A stretch of DNA of 64,000 bases from Mycolicibacterium fluoranthenivorans (GTDB lineage Bacteria > Actinomycetota > Actinomycetes > Mycobacteriales > Mycobacteriaceae): positions 310,001 through 374,000 of the forward strand of contig NZ_JAANOW010000002.1 of the NCBI RefSeq assembly GCF_011758805.1, in the 5' to 3' direction. Under the pieces are notes generated by a model. It searched no databases. It was not told where the DNA came from and saw nothing but the letters and a program-made list of their open reading frames with translations. The stretch's first letter is position 1; every line of letters starts with the position of its first letter. This document shows positions 55,066 through 63,766 of this stretch, piece after piece. The position numbers were made by a program, and so were the translations under genes.

Positions 55066-55995
55066 ATGGCGAGTGATGTGTTGCTGCAACACCTGGATTA
55101 CCTGCTGGCCCTCGCCGCCGAGCGCCACTTCGGGAGGGCTGCCGCGCGCTGCCACGTCAGCCAGCCGACGCTGTCGGTGGCCATCCGCCGCTTGGAACGC
55201 GATCTGGGCATCGTCATCGTGCAACGCGGCCGTCGCTTCGAGGGCTTCACCGAGGAGGGCAAGCGCGTGGTGGCCTGGGCCCAGCGCATCATCGCCGAAC
55301 GCGATGAGATGTTGGCCGACCTGGAACGGATGCACGGGCGGCTGACGGCCACCGCGCGGTTGGGCGCGATTCCTACGGCGGTGCCGGCCAGCCCGTTCAT
55401 CACCGCGGAGTTCCTGCGCCGCAACCCGGCCGCTTCGGTCCGTATCGAGGCGCTGTCGTCGCGGGAGATCGCGCGGCGGTTGGCCGATTTCGAGATCGAC
55501 GCCGGGCTCACTTATCTCGATGACGAGGCCCCGCCGGGCACGCGGTCGGTGCAGATGTACCGGGAGCAGTACGTGCTGGTGGCCCCCGCCGACCATCGGC
55601 TGATGGCCGAACCGGAGGTGACCTGGGTCGATGCCGCCGACCTTGAGCTGTGCGTGCTGACGACCACGATGCGCAATCGCCGCATCCTCGATGCCAACAT
55701 GGCCGCCGAGGGCATCCGTTACCGGCCCGCGGTCGAAGCGGACTCCGTGGATGCGCTCTACGCGCACTTGACGCATTCGGGGCGGGCCACGATTGCCTCC
55801 ACCGCGTGGCTGCCGCAGCTGGGCGTGCCGCCGGACTTCGCCGCGCGGCCGATGGTCAAACACGGCCCGAGCCCCGCGATCGGGTTGGTCGTGCTCGACC
55901 GCGCCCCGGCATCGATTGTGGCGGCTGCCCTCGTTGCCGTGGCCGAGGGAATCGATCTCGGCGCGCGGATCGACGCCGCGGCGCGATCGCTCTGA
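55066..55995 (+). CDS. LysR family transcriptional regulator
   Basis: 309 residues from ATG 55066 (a GTG three codons up is in frame). The winged helix at about 5-65 is clear: LQHLDYLLALAAERHFGRAA, ARCHVSQPTLSVAIRRLERD, LGIVIVQRGRRFEGFTEEGK. A substrate-binding domain with two lobes follows. It is divergent from fdhF-fdhD with an inverted repeat between, so it most likely controls those genes; the inducer is unknown. It stands 33 bp before the convergent DUF222/HNH gene. Confidence 0.9.
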   Translation: MASDVLLQHLDYLLALAAERHFGRAAARCHVSQPTLSVAIRRLERDLGIVIVQRGRRFEGFTEEGKRVVAWAQRIIAERDEMLADLERMHGRLTATARLGAIPTAVPASPFITAEFLRRNPAASVRIEALSSREIARRLADFEIDAGLTYLDDEAPPGTRSVQMYREQYVLVAPADHRLMAEPEVTWVDAADLELCVLTTTMRNRRILDANMAAEGIRYRPAVEADSVDALYAHLTHSGRATIASTAWLPQLGVPPDFAARPMVKHGPSPAIGLVVLDRAPASIVAAALVAVAEGIDLGARIDAAARSL

Positions 55996-56027
55996 GTCGC
56001 GGCCCGCGGGCCAGGCGGGCCGCCCAC

Positions 56028-57503
56028 TCAGGGTCCGCGCGTTCCCGTGCCGCCGTCGGCGTGGTCGGTGTCGTGCTCGGCAAGCCCTGGCTTGCTGCCT
56101 CCCGTTGTGGGCGCCGCCGTCCGTCCGCGCGGAGATTGCGGTTCCTCCTCGACGGGTCTCAGGAGCAGTTCGGGCCGATGCGCATAGTTGATCCGCTGTT
56201 GGCCGTTGTCGAGCCACGGCGGCGCCTGCCATTCGACCTCGCCGCGACCGTTGATGGTGGTGGTGTAGCCCCCGTCGCGGTGCACCATGCGATTGTCGGG
56301 CCCACACGCCAGCGCCATGTCGTCCACGTTGGTGTTGCCGCCGTGTGCCCAATCAGCCACCGCGTGATGCGCTTCGCTGCCGTAGGCGCCGACGGTGCAA
56401 CCCGGTTTGGTACAGCCGCCGTCACGCGCGATGAGCATGATCCGTTGGGCCCGTGACGCGGTCCGGCGGGCACGGAACAGGGCGAGGGCCGATCCGGTGG
56501 CCTTGTCGAAGACGGCCAGGTGATGGTTGGCATGTGAGGCCATCCGGATGACGTCCTTGACCGGAATCTTTGTGCCGCCACCAGAGACGCCGATCCCGGC
56601 GCGCGATTCCAGATCCTGCAAGGTGGTCCGGATGATCACCGACACGGGTAATCCGTTGAGCTGGCCGAGATCACCGCTCATCAACGCCATCCGGCCGATG
56701 ACGATCATGGCGTCGTGCTGACGCTGGGCCAGGGTGCGGTGGTCGTTGTCGATCTGGGCTTGCGTCGGGGTGCCGGAGATGCACGGTTCGCCGTCCGCGG
56801 GGTTGCACATCCCCTGCGCCGCGAATTTGGCGAACAGCACCTCCCATACGACTGACGCCTCGGGATTCAAATCGCCCGTCACCGACCTCATCGCGTCGCG
56901 GCCCTGCTTGCCGAACACGACCCCACGCTTGCGTTCGCGTTCGGCGTCGTCTGGTAGAGGTCCGTCCTGATCGAGCAGGAACAAGCGCAGTTCGGCGGTG
57001 TCTTTGAGTTCTTTGGGGCCCACGCCGGTGGCTATGCGCACCATATCCATCTCGAACTGTTCCCGGGTGGTCGCGTCGACGAATCCCGGCAGGCGATCGA
57101 TGACATCCCGTAGGACGTCGACGTGGCCGCCGTTGATGAGCCCGGCGGCCTGAGCGGCCGCGACGGCGGCCAACGCCGGCTGCAGCGTTTCACCCGTCAG
57201 CGAACGGCGCGGTCCCAGGTCGGCGGCCGCTGCCAACCGGCGGCCGGCCTCGGCGGTGGAAAGGCGCCAGCGGATCCGCAACACAGAGTTCCACGTCGCC
57301 GCGCCCAGTTCTCCTGGGGTGGTATCGGCCTGCAATTGCGCCAGCATGCGATGCATCTGGGAGGGAAGCCGGCATGTGAGTGTCTCGTACTCGTCCAAGA
57401 CCGCCATCAACTCGGCGTGGGTGAGCGCCTCGAAGTCGCTGGCGGCGAAGGCTTGGTAGGCAGCATGTAACGCGGCCACCGCCTCGACCGCTCCCTTGTG
57501 CAT
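56028..57503 (-). CDS. DUF222/HNH protein (13E12-repeat type)
   Basis: 491 residues from ATG 57503; the open frame goes 39 codons higher. DUF222 helical region: EALTHAELMAVLDEYETLTC, LRIRWRLSTAEAGRRLAAAA. A central TLAQRQHDAMIVIGRMALMS, then the C-terminal HNH: CTKPGCTVGAYGSEAHHAVA, DWAHGGNTNVDDMALACGPD with His-His, Asn and a late His (MVHRDGGY). These proteins are abundant in mycobacteria, often on mobile DNA. A LexA-type box lies just upstream, so it is likely SOS-induced. The last 60 residues are disordered. Confidence 0.87.
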   Translation of the reverse strand: MHKGAVEAVAALHAAYQAFAASDFEALTHAELMAVLDEYETLTCRLPSQMHRMLAQLQADTTPGELGAATWNSVLRIRWRLSTAEAGRRLAAAADLGPRRSLTGETLQPALAAVAAAQAAGLINGGHVDVLRDVIDRLPGFVDATTREQFEMDMVRIATGVGPKELKDTAELRLFLLDQDGPLPDDAERERKRGVVFGKQGRDAMRSVTGDLNPEASVVWEVLFAKFAAQGMCNPADGEPCISGTPTQAQIDNDHRTLAQRQHDAMIVIGRMALMSGDLGQLNGLPVSVIIRTTLQDLESRAGIGVSGGGTKIPVKDVIRMASHANHHLAVFDKATGSALALFRARRTASRAQRIMLIARDGGCTKPGCTVGAYGSEAHHAVADWAHGGNTNVDDMALACGPDNRMVHRDGGYTTTINGRGEVEWQAPPWLDNGQQRINYAHRPELLLRPVEEEPQSPRGRTAAPTTGGSKPGLAEHDTDHADGGTGTRGP

Positions 57504-57506
57504 ATA

Positions 57507-57522
57507 TCGAACATATGTGCGA
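57507..57522 (-). promoter_or_regulatory. SOS (LexA) box
   Basis: TCGAAC-ATAT-GTGCGA matches the mycobacterial consensus TCGAAC-N4-GTTCGA at 11 of 12 defined positions. It begins four bases upstream of the HNH start codon, leaving no room for a ribosome site, so the mRNA is probably leaderless or starts inside. Confidence 0.6.
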
Positions 57523-57720
57523 ACACCGACAAAACCCGCGAGTTTGTGGTCAAAGAAACCGAAGTGAAGCAGTAGATCAGAGTGACTCGCGAGCAGGTTG
57601 AGCGCAGAGTGCCCGTCCACCTGTTACATCTAAATCGCGTCCTTGACGCGCACGTAACAATTCCGCCATCGAATCTTCCTACCGTGGGTCGGTCATGCAC
57701 GAGCGGCGATAGGAACTCCA

Positions 57721-59895
57721 TTGAGCGGTAATGCGGCACGCCTGAAGGCGATCACCAGCGTCGAGGCCTACGAGCCCCCGGCCTTCAGCTTCGACCCCAC
57801 CGAAGAACCCGGCGAGATCTTCGGTTCGAACGTCTTCACGCTGGCCGAGATGCGGTTGCGGCTGCCGAAGTCGGTGTACAAGTCCGTGGTGGCGACCATC
57901 GAGAAGGGCGCCAAGCTGGATCCCGCGGTGGCTGACTCCGTCGCCTCGGTGATGAAGGACTGGGCGCTGTCCAAGGGCGCCACCCACTACGCGCACGTCT
58001 TCTACCCGATGACGGGGCTGACCGCCGAGAAGCACGACAGCTTCCTGGAGCCGGTTTCCGACGGCCAGACCCTGGCCGAGTTCGCCGGTAAGACGCTGAT
58101 CCAGGGCGAGCCCGACGCATCCAGCTTCCCCTCGGGCGGCCTGCGCAGCACCTTCGAGGCGCGCGGCTACACCGGCTGGGACGTCACCAGCCCGGCGTAC
58201 ATCCTGGAGAACCCGAACGGCAACACGCTGTGCATCCCGACGGTCTTCGTCTCGATGACCGGCGAGGCCCTGGACTACAAGACGCCGCTGCTGCGCAGCC
58301 AGCAGGCCATGGGCGCCCAAGCCGAGCGCATCCTGAAGTTGTTCGGGCACAAGGATTTCGACCACATCGTGTCGTTCTGCGGCCCCGAGCAGGAGTACTT
58401 CCTGGTCGACCGGCACTTCTTCCTGGCCCGTCCGGACCTGATCAATGCGGGCCGCACGCTGTTCGGCGCCAAGCCGCCCAAGGGCCAGGAGTTCGACGAC
58501 CACTATTTCGGCGCCATCCCGGACCGGGTGCTGGGCTTCATGATGGATACCGAGCGTGAGCTGTTCAAGCTCGGCATCCCGGCCAAGACCCGGCACAACG
58601 AGGTGGCACCAGGCCAGTTCGAGATCGCTCCGATGTTCGAGCGGGCCAACATCGCCGCCGACCATCAGCAGCTCTTGATGACGACCTTCAAAACCATCGC
58701 CAAGAAGCACGGCATGGAGTGCTTGTTCCACGAGAAGCCGTTCGCCGGCGTCAACGGGTCGGGCAAGCACGTGAACTTCTCCCTGGGCAACGCCCAGTTC
58801 GGCAGCCTGCTGGTGCCGGGTGACACCCCGCACGAGAACGCCCAGTTCCTGGTCTTCTGTGCCGCGGTCATCCGCGCCGTGCACAAGTTCGCCGGCCTGC
58901 TGCGGGTCTCGGTGGCCTCGGCCACCAACGACCACCGGCTCGGTGCCAACGAGGCCCCGCCGGCGATCATCTCGATCTTCCTCGGCGACCAGCTCGCCGA
59001 CGTGTTCGAGCAGATCGCCAAGGGCGCGGCCACGTCGTCGAAGGGCAAGGGCAGCATGATCATCGGCGTCGACACGCTGCCGGTGCTGCCGACCGATCCG
59101 GGCGACCGCAACCGCACCAGCCCGTTCGCCTTCACCGGCAACCGGTTCGAGTTCCGCGCACCGGGCTCGGGCCAGACCATCAACGTGCCGATGATCATCC
59201 TCAACACGATCATGGCCGACTCGCTGGACTACATGGCCACGAAGCTGGAAACCGCGGTCGCCGCCGGCGAGGAGTTCGACACCGCGGTGCAGACGCTGCT
59301 CACCGAGATCATCACCGAGCACGGCGCGGTGGTGTTCAACGGTGACGGGTACTCGGACAACTGGCAGATCGAGGCGGCCGAGCGTGGCCTGCCGAACCTC
59401 AAGACCACGATCGACGCCATCCCCGAACTGATCAAGCCGGAAGCCATCGAGGTCTTCGAGAAGTACGGCGTCTTCAACGACCGCGAGTTGCACAGCCGCG
59501 TCGAGGTCCGGTACGAGACATATGTGCTGACCGTCAACGTCGAGGCCAAGCTCACGCTTGAGGTCGGCTCGACGGTGGTCCTGCCCGCAGCCATCCGTTA
59601 CCAGACGGAGTTGGCCTCGAACGTCGCGACGCTCAAGGCCGCCGGCCTCGAGCCCGATCTCACGCTGCTGCAGTCGGTTTCGGCCCCGATCTCCGAGCTG
59701 ACCGCTGCGCTCGCGGCGCTCAAGACGGCGATGGGCGAGCACGGTGGCGAGTCGGCGGCCGAGCACGCCGCCCACGCGCAGAGCCTGCTCCCGTTGATGG
59801 ACGCGGTGCGCGCCGCCGCGGACACGCTGGAAGGTGTGGTGGCCGACGACCTCTGGCCGCTGCCGACGTACCAGGAGATGCTCTACATCCTCTGA
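57721..59895 (+). CDS. Type III glutamine synthetase
   Basis: 724 residues from a TTG start ([10 protein letters not shown]), with AGGAA about ten bases upstream; no ATG or GTG fits better. GSIII motifs: [57 protein letters not shown] and [20 protein letters not shown]. It makes glutamine from glutamate and ammonia with ATP, as a dodecamer unrelated in chain length to GlnA1. M. tuberculosis has no GSIII, so this is an extra, nitrogen-related gene. It is not next to nitrogen regulators. Confidence 0.92.
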   Translation: MSGNAARLKAITSVEAYEPPAFSFDPTEEPGEIFGSNVFTLAEMRLRLPKSVYKSVVATIEKGAKLDPAVADSVASVMKDWALSKGATHYAHVFYPMTGLTAEKHDSFLEPVSDGQTLAEFAGKTLIQGEPDASSFPSGGLRSTFEARGYTGWDVTSPAYILENPNGNTLCIPTVFVSMTGEALDYKTPLLRSQQAMGAQAERILKLFGHKDFDHIVSFCGPEQEYFLVDRHFFLARPDLINAGRTLFGAKPPKGQEFDDHYFGAIPDRVLGFMMDTERELFKLGIPAKTRHNEVAPGQFEIAPMFERANIAADHQQLLMTTFKTIAKKHGMECLFHEKPFAGVNGSGKHVNFSLGNAQFGSLLVPGDTPHENAQFLVFCAAVIRAVHKFAGLLRVSVASATNDHRLGANEAPPAIISIFLGDQLADVFEQIAKGAATSSKGKGSMIIGVDTLPVLPTDPGDRNRTSPFAFTGNRFEFRAPGSGQTINVPMIILNTIMADSLDYMATKLETAVAAGEEFDTAVQTLLTEIITEHGAVVFNGDGYSDNWQIEAAERGLPNLKTTIDAIPELIKPEAIEVFEKYGVFNDRELHSRVEVRYETYVLTVNVEAKLTLEVGSTVVLPAAIRYQTELASNVATLKAAGLEPDLTLLQSVSAPISELTAALAALKTAMGEHGGESAAEHAAHAQSLLPLMDAVRAAADTLEGVVADDLWPLPTYQEMLYIL

Positions 59896-59906
59896 CGTCT
59901 CGTTCT

Positions 59907-59953
59907 CCGAACGTCGAGTTGCCGCCGATCACCGACGACAACTCGACGTTCGG
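59907..59953. terminator. 15-bp hairpin after glutamine synthetase
   Basis: CCGAACGTCGAGTTG (59907-59921) and its exact inverse (59939-59953), loop of 17 nt. It lies between convergent genes, 12 bp after the GS stop. No U-tract. Confidence 0.65.
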
Positions 59954-60012
59954 ACGTCGTGCGGCCATGTCTTGCCCTGCTGGCTCCGCGTCGATCCCGT
60001 TGTTGCGCGACG

Positions 60013-60900
60013 CTATCGAGGCATTCTGGCGACGATCACAGGGATCTGCGCGGCGTTCACGATTGCCCCACTGACCGAGCCCAGCAGCATGCCCGCGAAT
60101 CCGCCGCGGCCGTGGCTGCCGACCACGACAAGCTGAGCCGTCTCCGCTTGTTCGAGCAGCCGGGGTGTTGGTCGATCGCTGACCACGATCGGGTGCACGC
60201 TGACATCTGGATACCGTTCGCGCCATCCCGCAAGCCGTTCGGCCAGGGTCTCCTCTTCACTGACCTTGAAGTTTGCCCATTCGATCGGCGCCCGACCGAA
60301 CGCCCCGAAGTCCAGAGGGCCCATGTCACTCCAGGCGTGCAGCGCGACCAGTCCCACGCCGCGGCGGGAGGCTTCGTCGAAGGCGATTTCGGTGGCCAAT
60401 TCTGATACCGGCGAGCCGTCGATACCGACGACGACGGGTGCCTGAGATGACGTTGTGGTGGGCGGATCCTCATCGTGGATGACGGCGACCGGGCAATGCG
60501 CGTGGTGCACGAGGTTGGAGCTGACTGATCCCAGCAAGGCACGGGCCACCGCGCCCTGGCCCCGGCAACCGACCACGACCATGTCGGCCTCTGTCGAGAG
60601 GTTGACCAGTGCGGGCACGATGGGGGCTTCGACTATCTCGCTGTCTATCTGCAGGTCTCCCCTTCCGGCGGCGGCCTCGACGGCAACCTTGTGGGCGTCC
60701 TGAATGGTTTGGCGGGCATGGTCTTGCGACATTTCGGGAGTTACCGTCAGTGGCCACCAACCTGGGGGGACCGCGTGCACCAACCTCAGCGCGACGTTGC
60801 GCATCGCGGCGTCTCGAGCGGCCCATTCGACCGCCGCGGTCGAAGACGCCGACCCATCGACGCCAACAACTATTCCGAGGTGCTGATCATGTGGCGCCAT
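60013..60900 (-). CDS. Tandem-domain universal stress protein
   Basis: 295 residues, two USP domains. Domain 1: IVVGVDGSASSTAAVEWAAR and VVVGCRGQGAVARALLGSVS; domain 2: PVVVGIDGSPVSELATEIAF and VVVGSHGRGGFAGMLLGSVS. Both keep the ATP-binding Gly-x2-Gly-x9-Gly-Ser pattern. This two-domain form is the mycobacterial Rv2005c/Rv2623/Rv1996 type, most of which belong to the DosR hypoxia regulon. A DosR-like box lies about 100 bp upstream. It probably has an ATP-dependent role in dormancy or slow growth. Confidence 0.9.
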   Translation of the reverse strand: MAPHDQHLGIVVGVDGSASSTAAVEWAARDAAMRNVALRLVHAVPPGWWPLTVTPEMSQDHARQTIQDAHKVAVEAAAGRGDLQIDSEIVEAPIVPALVNLSTEADMVVVGCRGQGAVARALLGSVSSNLVHHAHCPVAVIHDEDPPTTTSSQAPVVVGIDGSPVSELATEIAFDEASRRGVGLVALHAWSDMGPLDFGAFGRAPIEWANFKVSEEETLAERLAGWRERYPDVSVHPIVVSDRPTPRLLEQAETAQLVVVGSHGRGGFAGMLLGSVSGAIVNAAQIPVIVARMPR

Positions 60901-61004
60901 CGGCGTCTCCTTCTAGAGGTGCTCAACCCCGCCAACTGACGCAGGTTATGACCGACGAGTCGTCCGGCCTGCCCCTGACGTTAGGTAATCGCCGCGCCGC
61001 AGTG

Positions 61005-61024
61005 ATGGGGTCCTTGGTCCCCAA
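61005..61024 (-). promoter_or_regulatory. DosR (DevR) box
   Basis: On the minus strand TTGGGGACCAAGGACCCCAT matches TTSGGGACTWWAGTCCCSAA at 16 of 20 positions, with the GGGAC core intact. It ends 104 bp before the universal stress gene it would drive. Confidence 0.55.
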
Positions 61025-61148
61025 TCAGTGAGCACTACGACTCGATTCCGGGTTCTCGACGCGCCCTGCCAGGCGAGTTGGGTGGGTCAGCCAATCACCG
61101 TGGCGTTTGTTGACGGGGTCGAAAAGTTCGGCCGGTCGGCTCTGGGGT

Positions 61149-62882
61149 TCACTGATCGGCCAGAAGGCACTGCTGGGGGAGCGGGAACCAGCGCAGTGAT
61201 TCGAAGTGTGCGGGCAGATTGGTGATGCCGTCTGCTATTTCGTCGGGGCGGGTGTCGAGCAGGGCCCGGGCCTCCCTGAGGTGATCAGTGAGGTACTCCA
61301 CGCCGAGAGTGCCGCTTTCGGACGGGCACCGCAAGGTGCCCGCATCGTCGTAGACGACGTCGGTGAGTCGAAGCGGGGGCCGAGCCGGACCGTTCCGGTG
61401 GCGCCAGAGGCCCGTGTCCGGATGGAAGACATAATCGGGCAGCAGTCGGTGGCCGTACCGGGCAATCAGTTCGACGGCCTCGATCAAGTACTCTCGGACG
61501 GTCTCGGAAATGAAGTAGTTGAAGTTGATTCGGGTCCAGCCGGGTTTGATTCCCTCACACCCCAGCGCGATTTCGTCGCGGTAGGCGCGGGAATGTTGAG
61601 TGTCGATGGTCAGGAGCCGGTGCCCGTAGGGGCCGGCGCAGGAGCAGCCGCCGCGGGCTTGAATCCCGAACAGGTCGTTGAGCACGGCTACGACGAAGTT
61701 GTGGTGTAGGTATCGCCCGGCGCCAGAACGAATTCGAAACGAGACGATGGACAGTCGTTGCGCATCGGGGTGTCCGAGGATTTCGATGCGCGGGTCGGTC
61801 TGCCAGCGATCCAACGCCCGGCACCACAGTCCCTGTTCGCGCTTCTCGATCAGGTCGGTACCCACCGCCTCCTTGAGTGCGAAAACCATTCCAGCCCTGA
61901 TTGACTCGACAATGGCCGGGGTACCGCCCTCCTCGCGGGCGATGGGGTCATCGAGGTAGCGATGTTCGGTTGCGTCCACGAATGCCACCGTTCCGCCCCC
62001 TGGCGCAGTGGGCACGGCATTGCGTACCAGTTCACGGCGCACCACCAGGACTCCGGGGGTTTGAGGCCCACCGACGAACTTGTGCGGAGACACGAAGATC
62101 GCGTCCTTGTGATCACCGCGGTTGAATGCGCTGTCCCGCATCCTGATCGGGACGTACGGGCCGGCAGCGGCGTAGTCCCAGAAGGACAGCGCGCCGTGTT
62201 CGTGTAGCAGTGCGGCGATCCGGTCGGTGTCTGATAGCACCCCGGTGACGTTGGAGGCGGCGGAGAAGCTGCCGATGCGCAGTCGACGATCCTGGTATTG
62301 GATGAGCCGTTGCTCGAGTTGGCTCAGGTCGATGTGGCCGTCGGCGTCTTCGTCGATCACCACCAGGTCCGCGATGGACTCCCGCCAGGGCAGCTCGTTG
62401 GAGTGGTGTTCGTAGGGGCCGATGAAGACCACCGGTCGTTCCTCGGTGGGAATTTGTTCGTCCCAGCGGTAGTGCTGGGCCAGCGTGGACGGAACGCGCA
62501 GTTCGAGGATGTCGATCAGCTTGTTCACCGCCGCCGTTGCCCCGGACCCGCAGAAGATCACCAGGTCGTCCTCGGTGCAGCCGACCGCATCGTGGATGAT
62601 CCGGCGGGCGTCTTCCCGCAACAGCGAGGTCTGCAGACCGGTTCCGGAGCTTTCGGTATGGGTGTTGGCGTAAAGCGGCAAGACGCGCTCGCGGATGAAG
62701 TCTTCGACGAAATCCAGCGACCGCCCCGAGGCTGTGTAGTCAGCGTAGGTGATCCGCCGGCGACCGTAGGGTCCGTCGAGGACGGCGTCATCGCCGATCA
62801 CCCCGCGCCGGATTCTCTCGAGCAGCGGCGACGTGGGTAATGGTGCCTCTGAGGTTCCCCCGCCCACTGTCCTGGCGGTCAT
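61149..62882 (-). CDS. Class V aminotransferase (cysteine desulfurase-like)
   Basis: 577 residues from ATG 62882, with AGAGGGCG upstream. The open frame runs to about 63629 but would cross the next gene. PLP-enzyme features: GSGATAAVNKLIDIL, Asp236 (FWDYAAA), Lys268 Schiff base (SPHKFVGGPQTPG), and a late CSCAGPYGHR with Cys residues. About 170 residues longer than SufS, with an Asn/Phe-rich C-terminal part. It may be a desulfurase or a C-S lyase; the substrate is not evident. It is divergent from the carboxymuconolactone decarboxylase-family gene, with 126 bp between. Confidence 0.83.
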   Translation of the reverse strand: MTARTVGGGTSEAPLPTSPLLERIRRGVIGDDAVLDGPYGRRRITYADYTASGRSLDFVEDFIRERVLPLYANTHTESSGTGLQTSLLREDARRIIHDAVGCTEDDLVIFCGSGATAAVNKLIDILELRVPSTLAQHYRWDEQIPTEERPVVFIGPYEHHSNELPWRESIADLVVIDEDADGHIDLSQLEQRLIQYQDRRLRIGSFSAASNVTGVLSDTDRIAALLHEHGALSFWDYAAAGPYVPIRMRDSAFNRGDHKDAIFVSPHKFVGGPQTPGVLVVRRELVRNAVPTAPGGGTVAFVDATEHRYLDDPIAREEGGTPAIVESIRAGMVFALKEAVGTDLIEKREQGLWCRALDRWQTDPRIEILGHPDAQRLSIVSFRIRSGAGRYLHHNFVVAVLNDLFGIQARGGCSCAGPYGHRLLTIDTQHSRAYRDEIALGCEGIKPGWTRINFNYFISETVREYLIEAVELIARYGHRLLPDYVFHPDTGLWRHRNGPARPPLRLTDVVYDDAGTLRCPSESGTLGVEYLTDHLREARALLDTRPDEIADGITNLPAHFESLRWFPLPQQCLLADQ

Positions 62883-63008
62883 GTGGTCGCCCTCTTCTCG
62901 GGTTGCGAATCGACGCTGTCCACCCTCCCAGTGTGGATCCAGTCCGGGGACCACACCAGGGTCATAATGCTCTGCTGCTTCCTGCCCCGTGCGCCTATGT
63001 TGGGGCGC

Positions 63009-63377
63009 ATGACAGATCATGATCACCCCTCCGTTGTGCTCGATGAGCTGAAGCCGCAGCATCGCGCACTGCGGCAGATGATTCCCGAGGTCTACGACGG
63101 CTTCGGTGCGCTGAGTCGGGCGTCGCTGGGTAGCGGCGCAATCGATGCGAAGATCAAGGAACTGATCGCGATGGTGATCGGCGTCGTCGAGGGCTGCGAC
63201 GGGTGTATCGCTTCGCATGCGCGAGGTGCGGTTCGCGCGGGTGCCACCAAGCAAGAGGCGGCTGAGGTCATCGGTGTCAGCATCATGATGCACGGCGGGC
63301 CGGCCACCATTTACGGCGCGCGTGCCTACGCCGCCTTCTGCGACTTCGCCGACGCTCGCGAGGGTCAGCCGACGTGA
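63009..63377 (+). CDS. Carboxymuconolactone decarboxylase / AhpD-like protein
   Basis: 122 residues from ATG 63009 (an in-frame ATG at 62997 is an alternative). AhpD-type motif: Glu51 (KELIAMVIGV) and Cys63-Asp-Gly-Cys66-x3-His70 (EGCDGCIASHARG), which make a redox Cys pair activated by Glu/His. It is a small peroxidase-like disulfide reductase or electron donor rather than a true decarboxylase. Trimer or hexamer in relatives. Its partner is unknown; the class V enzyme upstream is only a neighbour. Confidence 0.88.
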   Translation: MTDHDHPSVVLDELKPQHRALRQMIPEVYDGFGALSRASLGSGAIDAKIKELIAMVIGVVEGCDGCIASHARGAVRAGATKQEAAEVIGVSIMMHGGPATIYGARAYAAFCDFADAREGQPT

Positions 63378-63439
63378 CGGGGAATGGTCAAGCGGGCCAA
63401 CTGTTTCACTGATGGCGCGCAGTCGCCAACGGGTCGTCT

Positions 63440-63766
63440 TCAGGCGAGCAGTAACTCGGCGCCGACACCGATCGTCACGAGCACCAGCACCAATGTCACG
63501 CCGGGCACCATCATGCGGGACAGCGGCGTGCGTCCGGTCCGGACGTTGCCCACCACCCGGCGATACCGTTGCGGGACGAGGATCACGACGCCGATGGCGG
63601 CGACCGCTGTGAGCAGCAATGCGGGCCACGATGGCAGGCGGTGCTGGTGCAAGTGCTCGCGCATCAGCAACGCGCCGACGGCGATCGCCCCGATTCCGGT
63701 GCGCTGCCAGGCGAGCGCGGTGCGCTCGGCTTGCGCGCCGACGTCCACGAGTTCGGAGTCCGTCAT
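63440..63766 (-). CDS. DUF202 family membrane protein
   Basis: 108 residues. N-terminal signature AQAERTALAWQRTGIGAIAV (DUF202 ERTALAW), then LLLTAVAAIGVVILVPQRYR and a third helix VPGVTLVLVLVTIGVGAELL. Three membrane helices. Function unknown across the family. It overlaps its upstream neighbour by ATGA, so the pair is co-translated, as is common for two DUF202-type proteins side by side. Confidence 0.85.
   Translation of the reverse strand: MTDSELVDVGAQAERTALAWQRTGIGAIAVGALLMREHLHQHRLPSWPALLLTAVAAIGVVILVPQRYRRVVGNVRTGRTPLSRMMVPGVTLVLVLVTIGVGAELLLA

Noticed and set aside
57679..59775. 698-codon frame antisense to glutamine synthetase
   Set aside because: Antisense shadow; the sense frame has every GSIII motif.
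62930..62960. GGGGAC half site upstream of the AhpD-like gene as a second DosR box
   Set aside because: Only the left half fits; the right half does not match, so it is not called.
62883..63629. N-terminal extension of the class V aminotransferase frame to about 63629
   Set aside because: It runs through the opposite-strand AhpD-like gene, is Arg-rich and unlike the family; the ATG at 62882 has a ribosome site.
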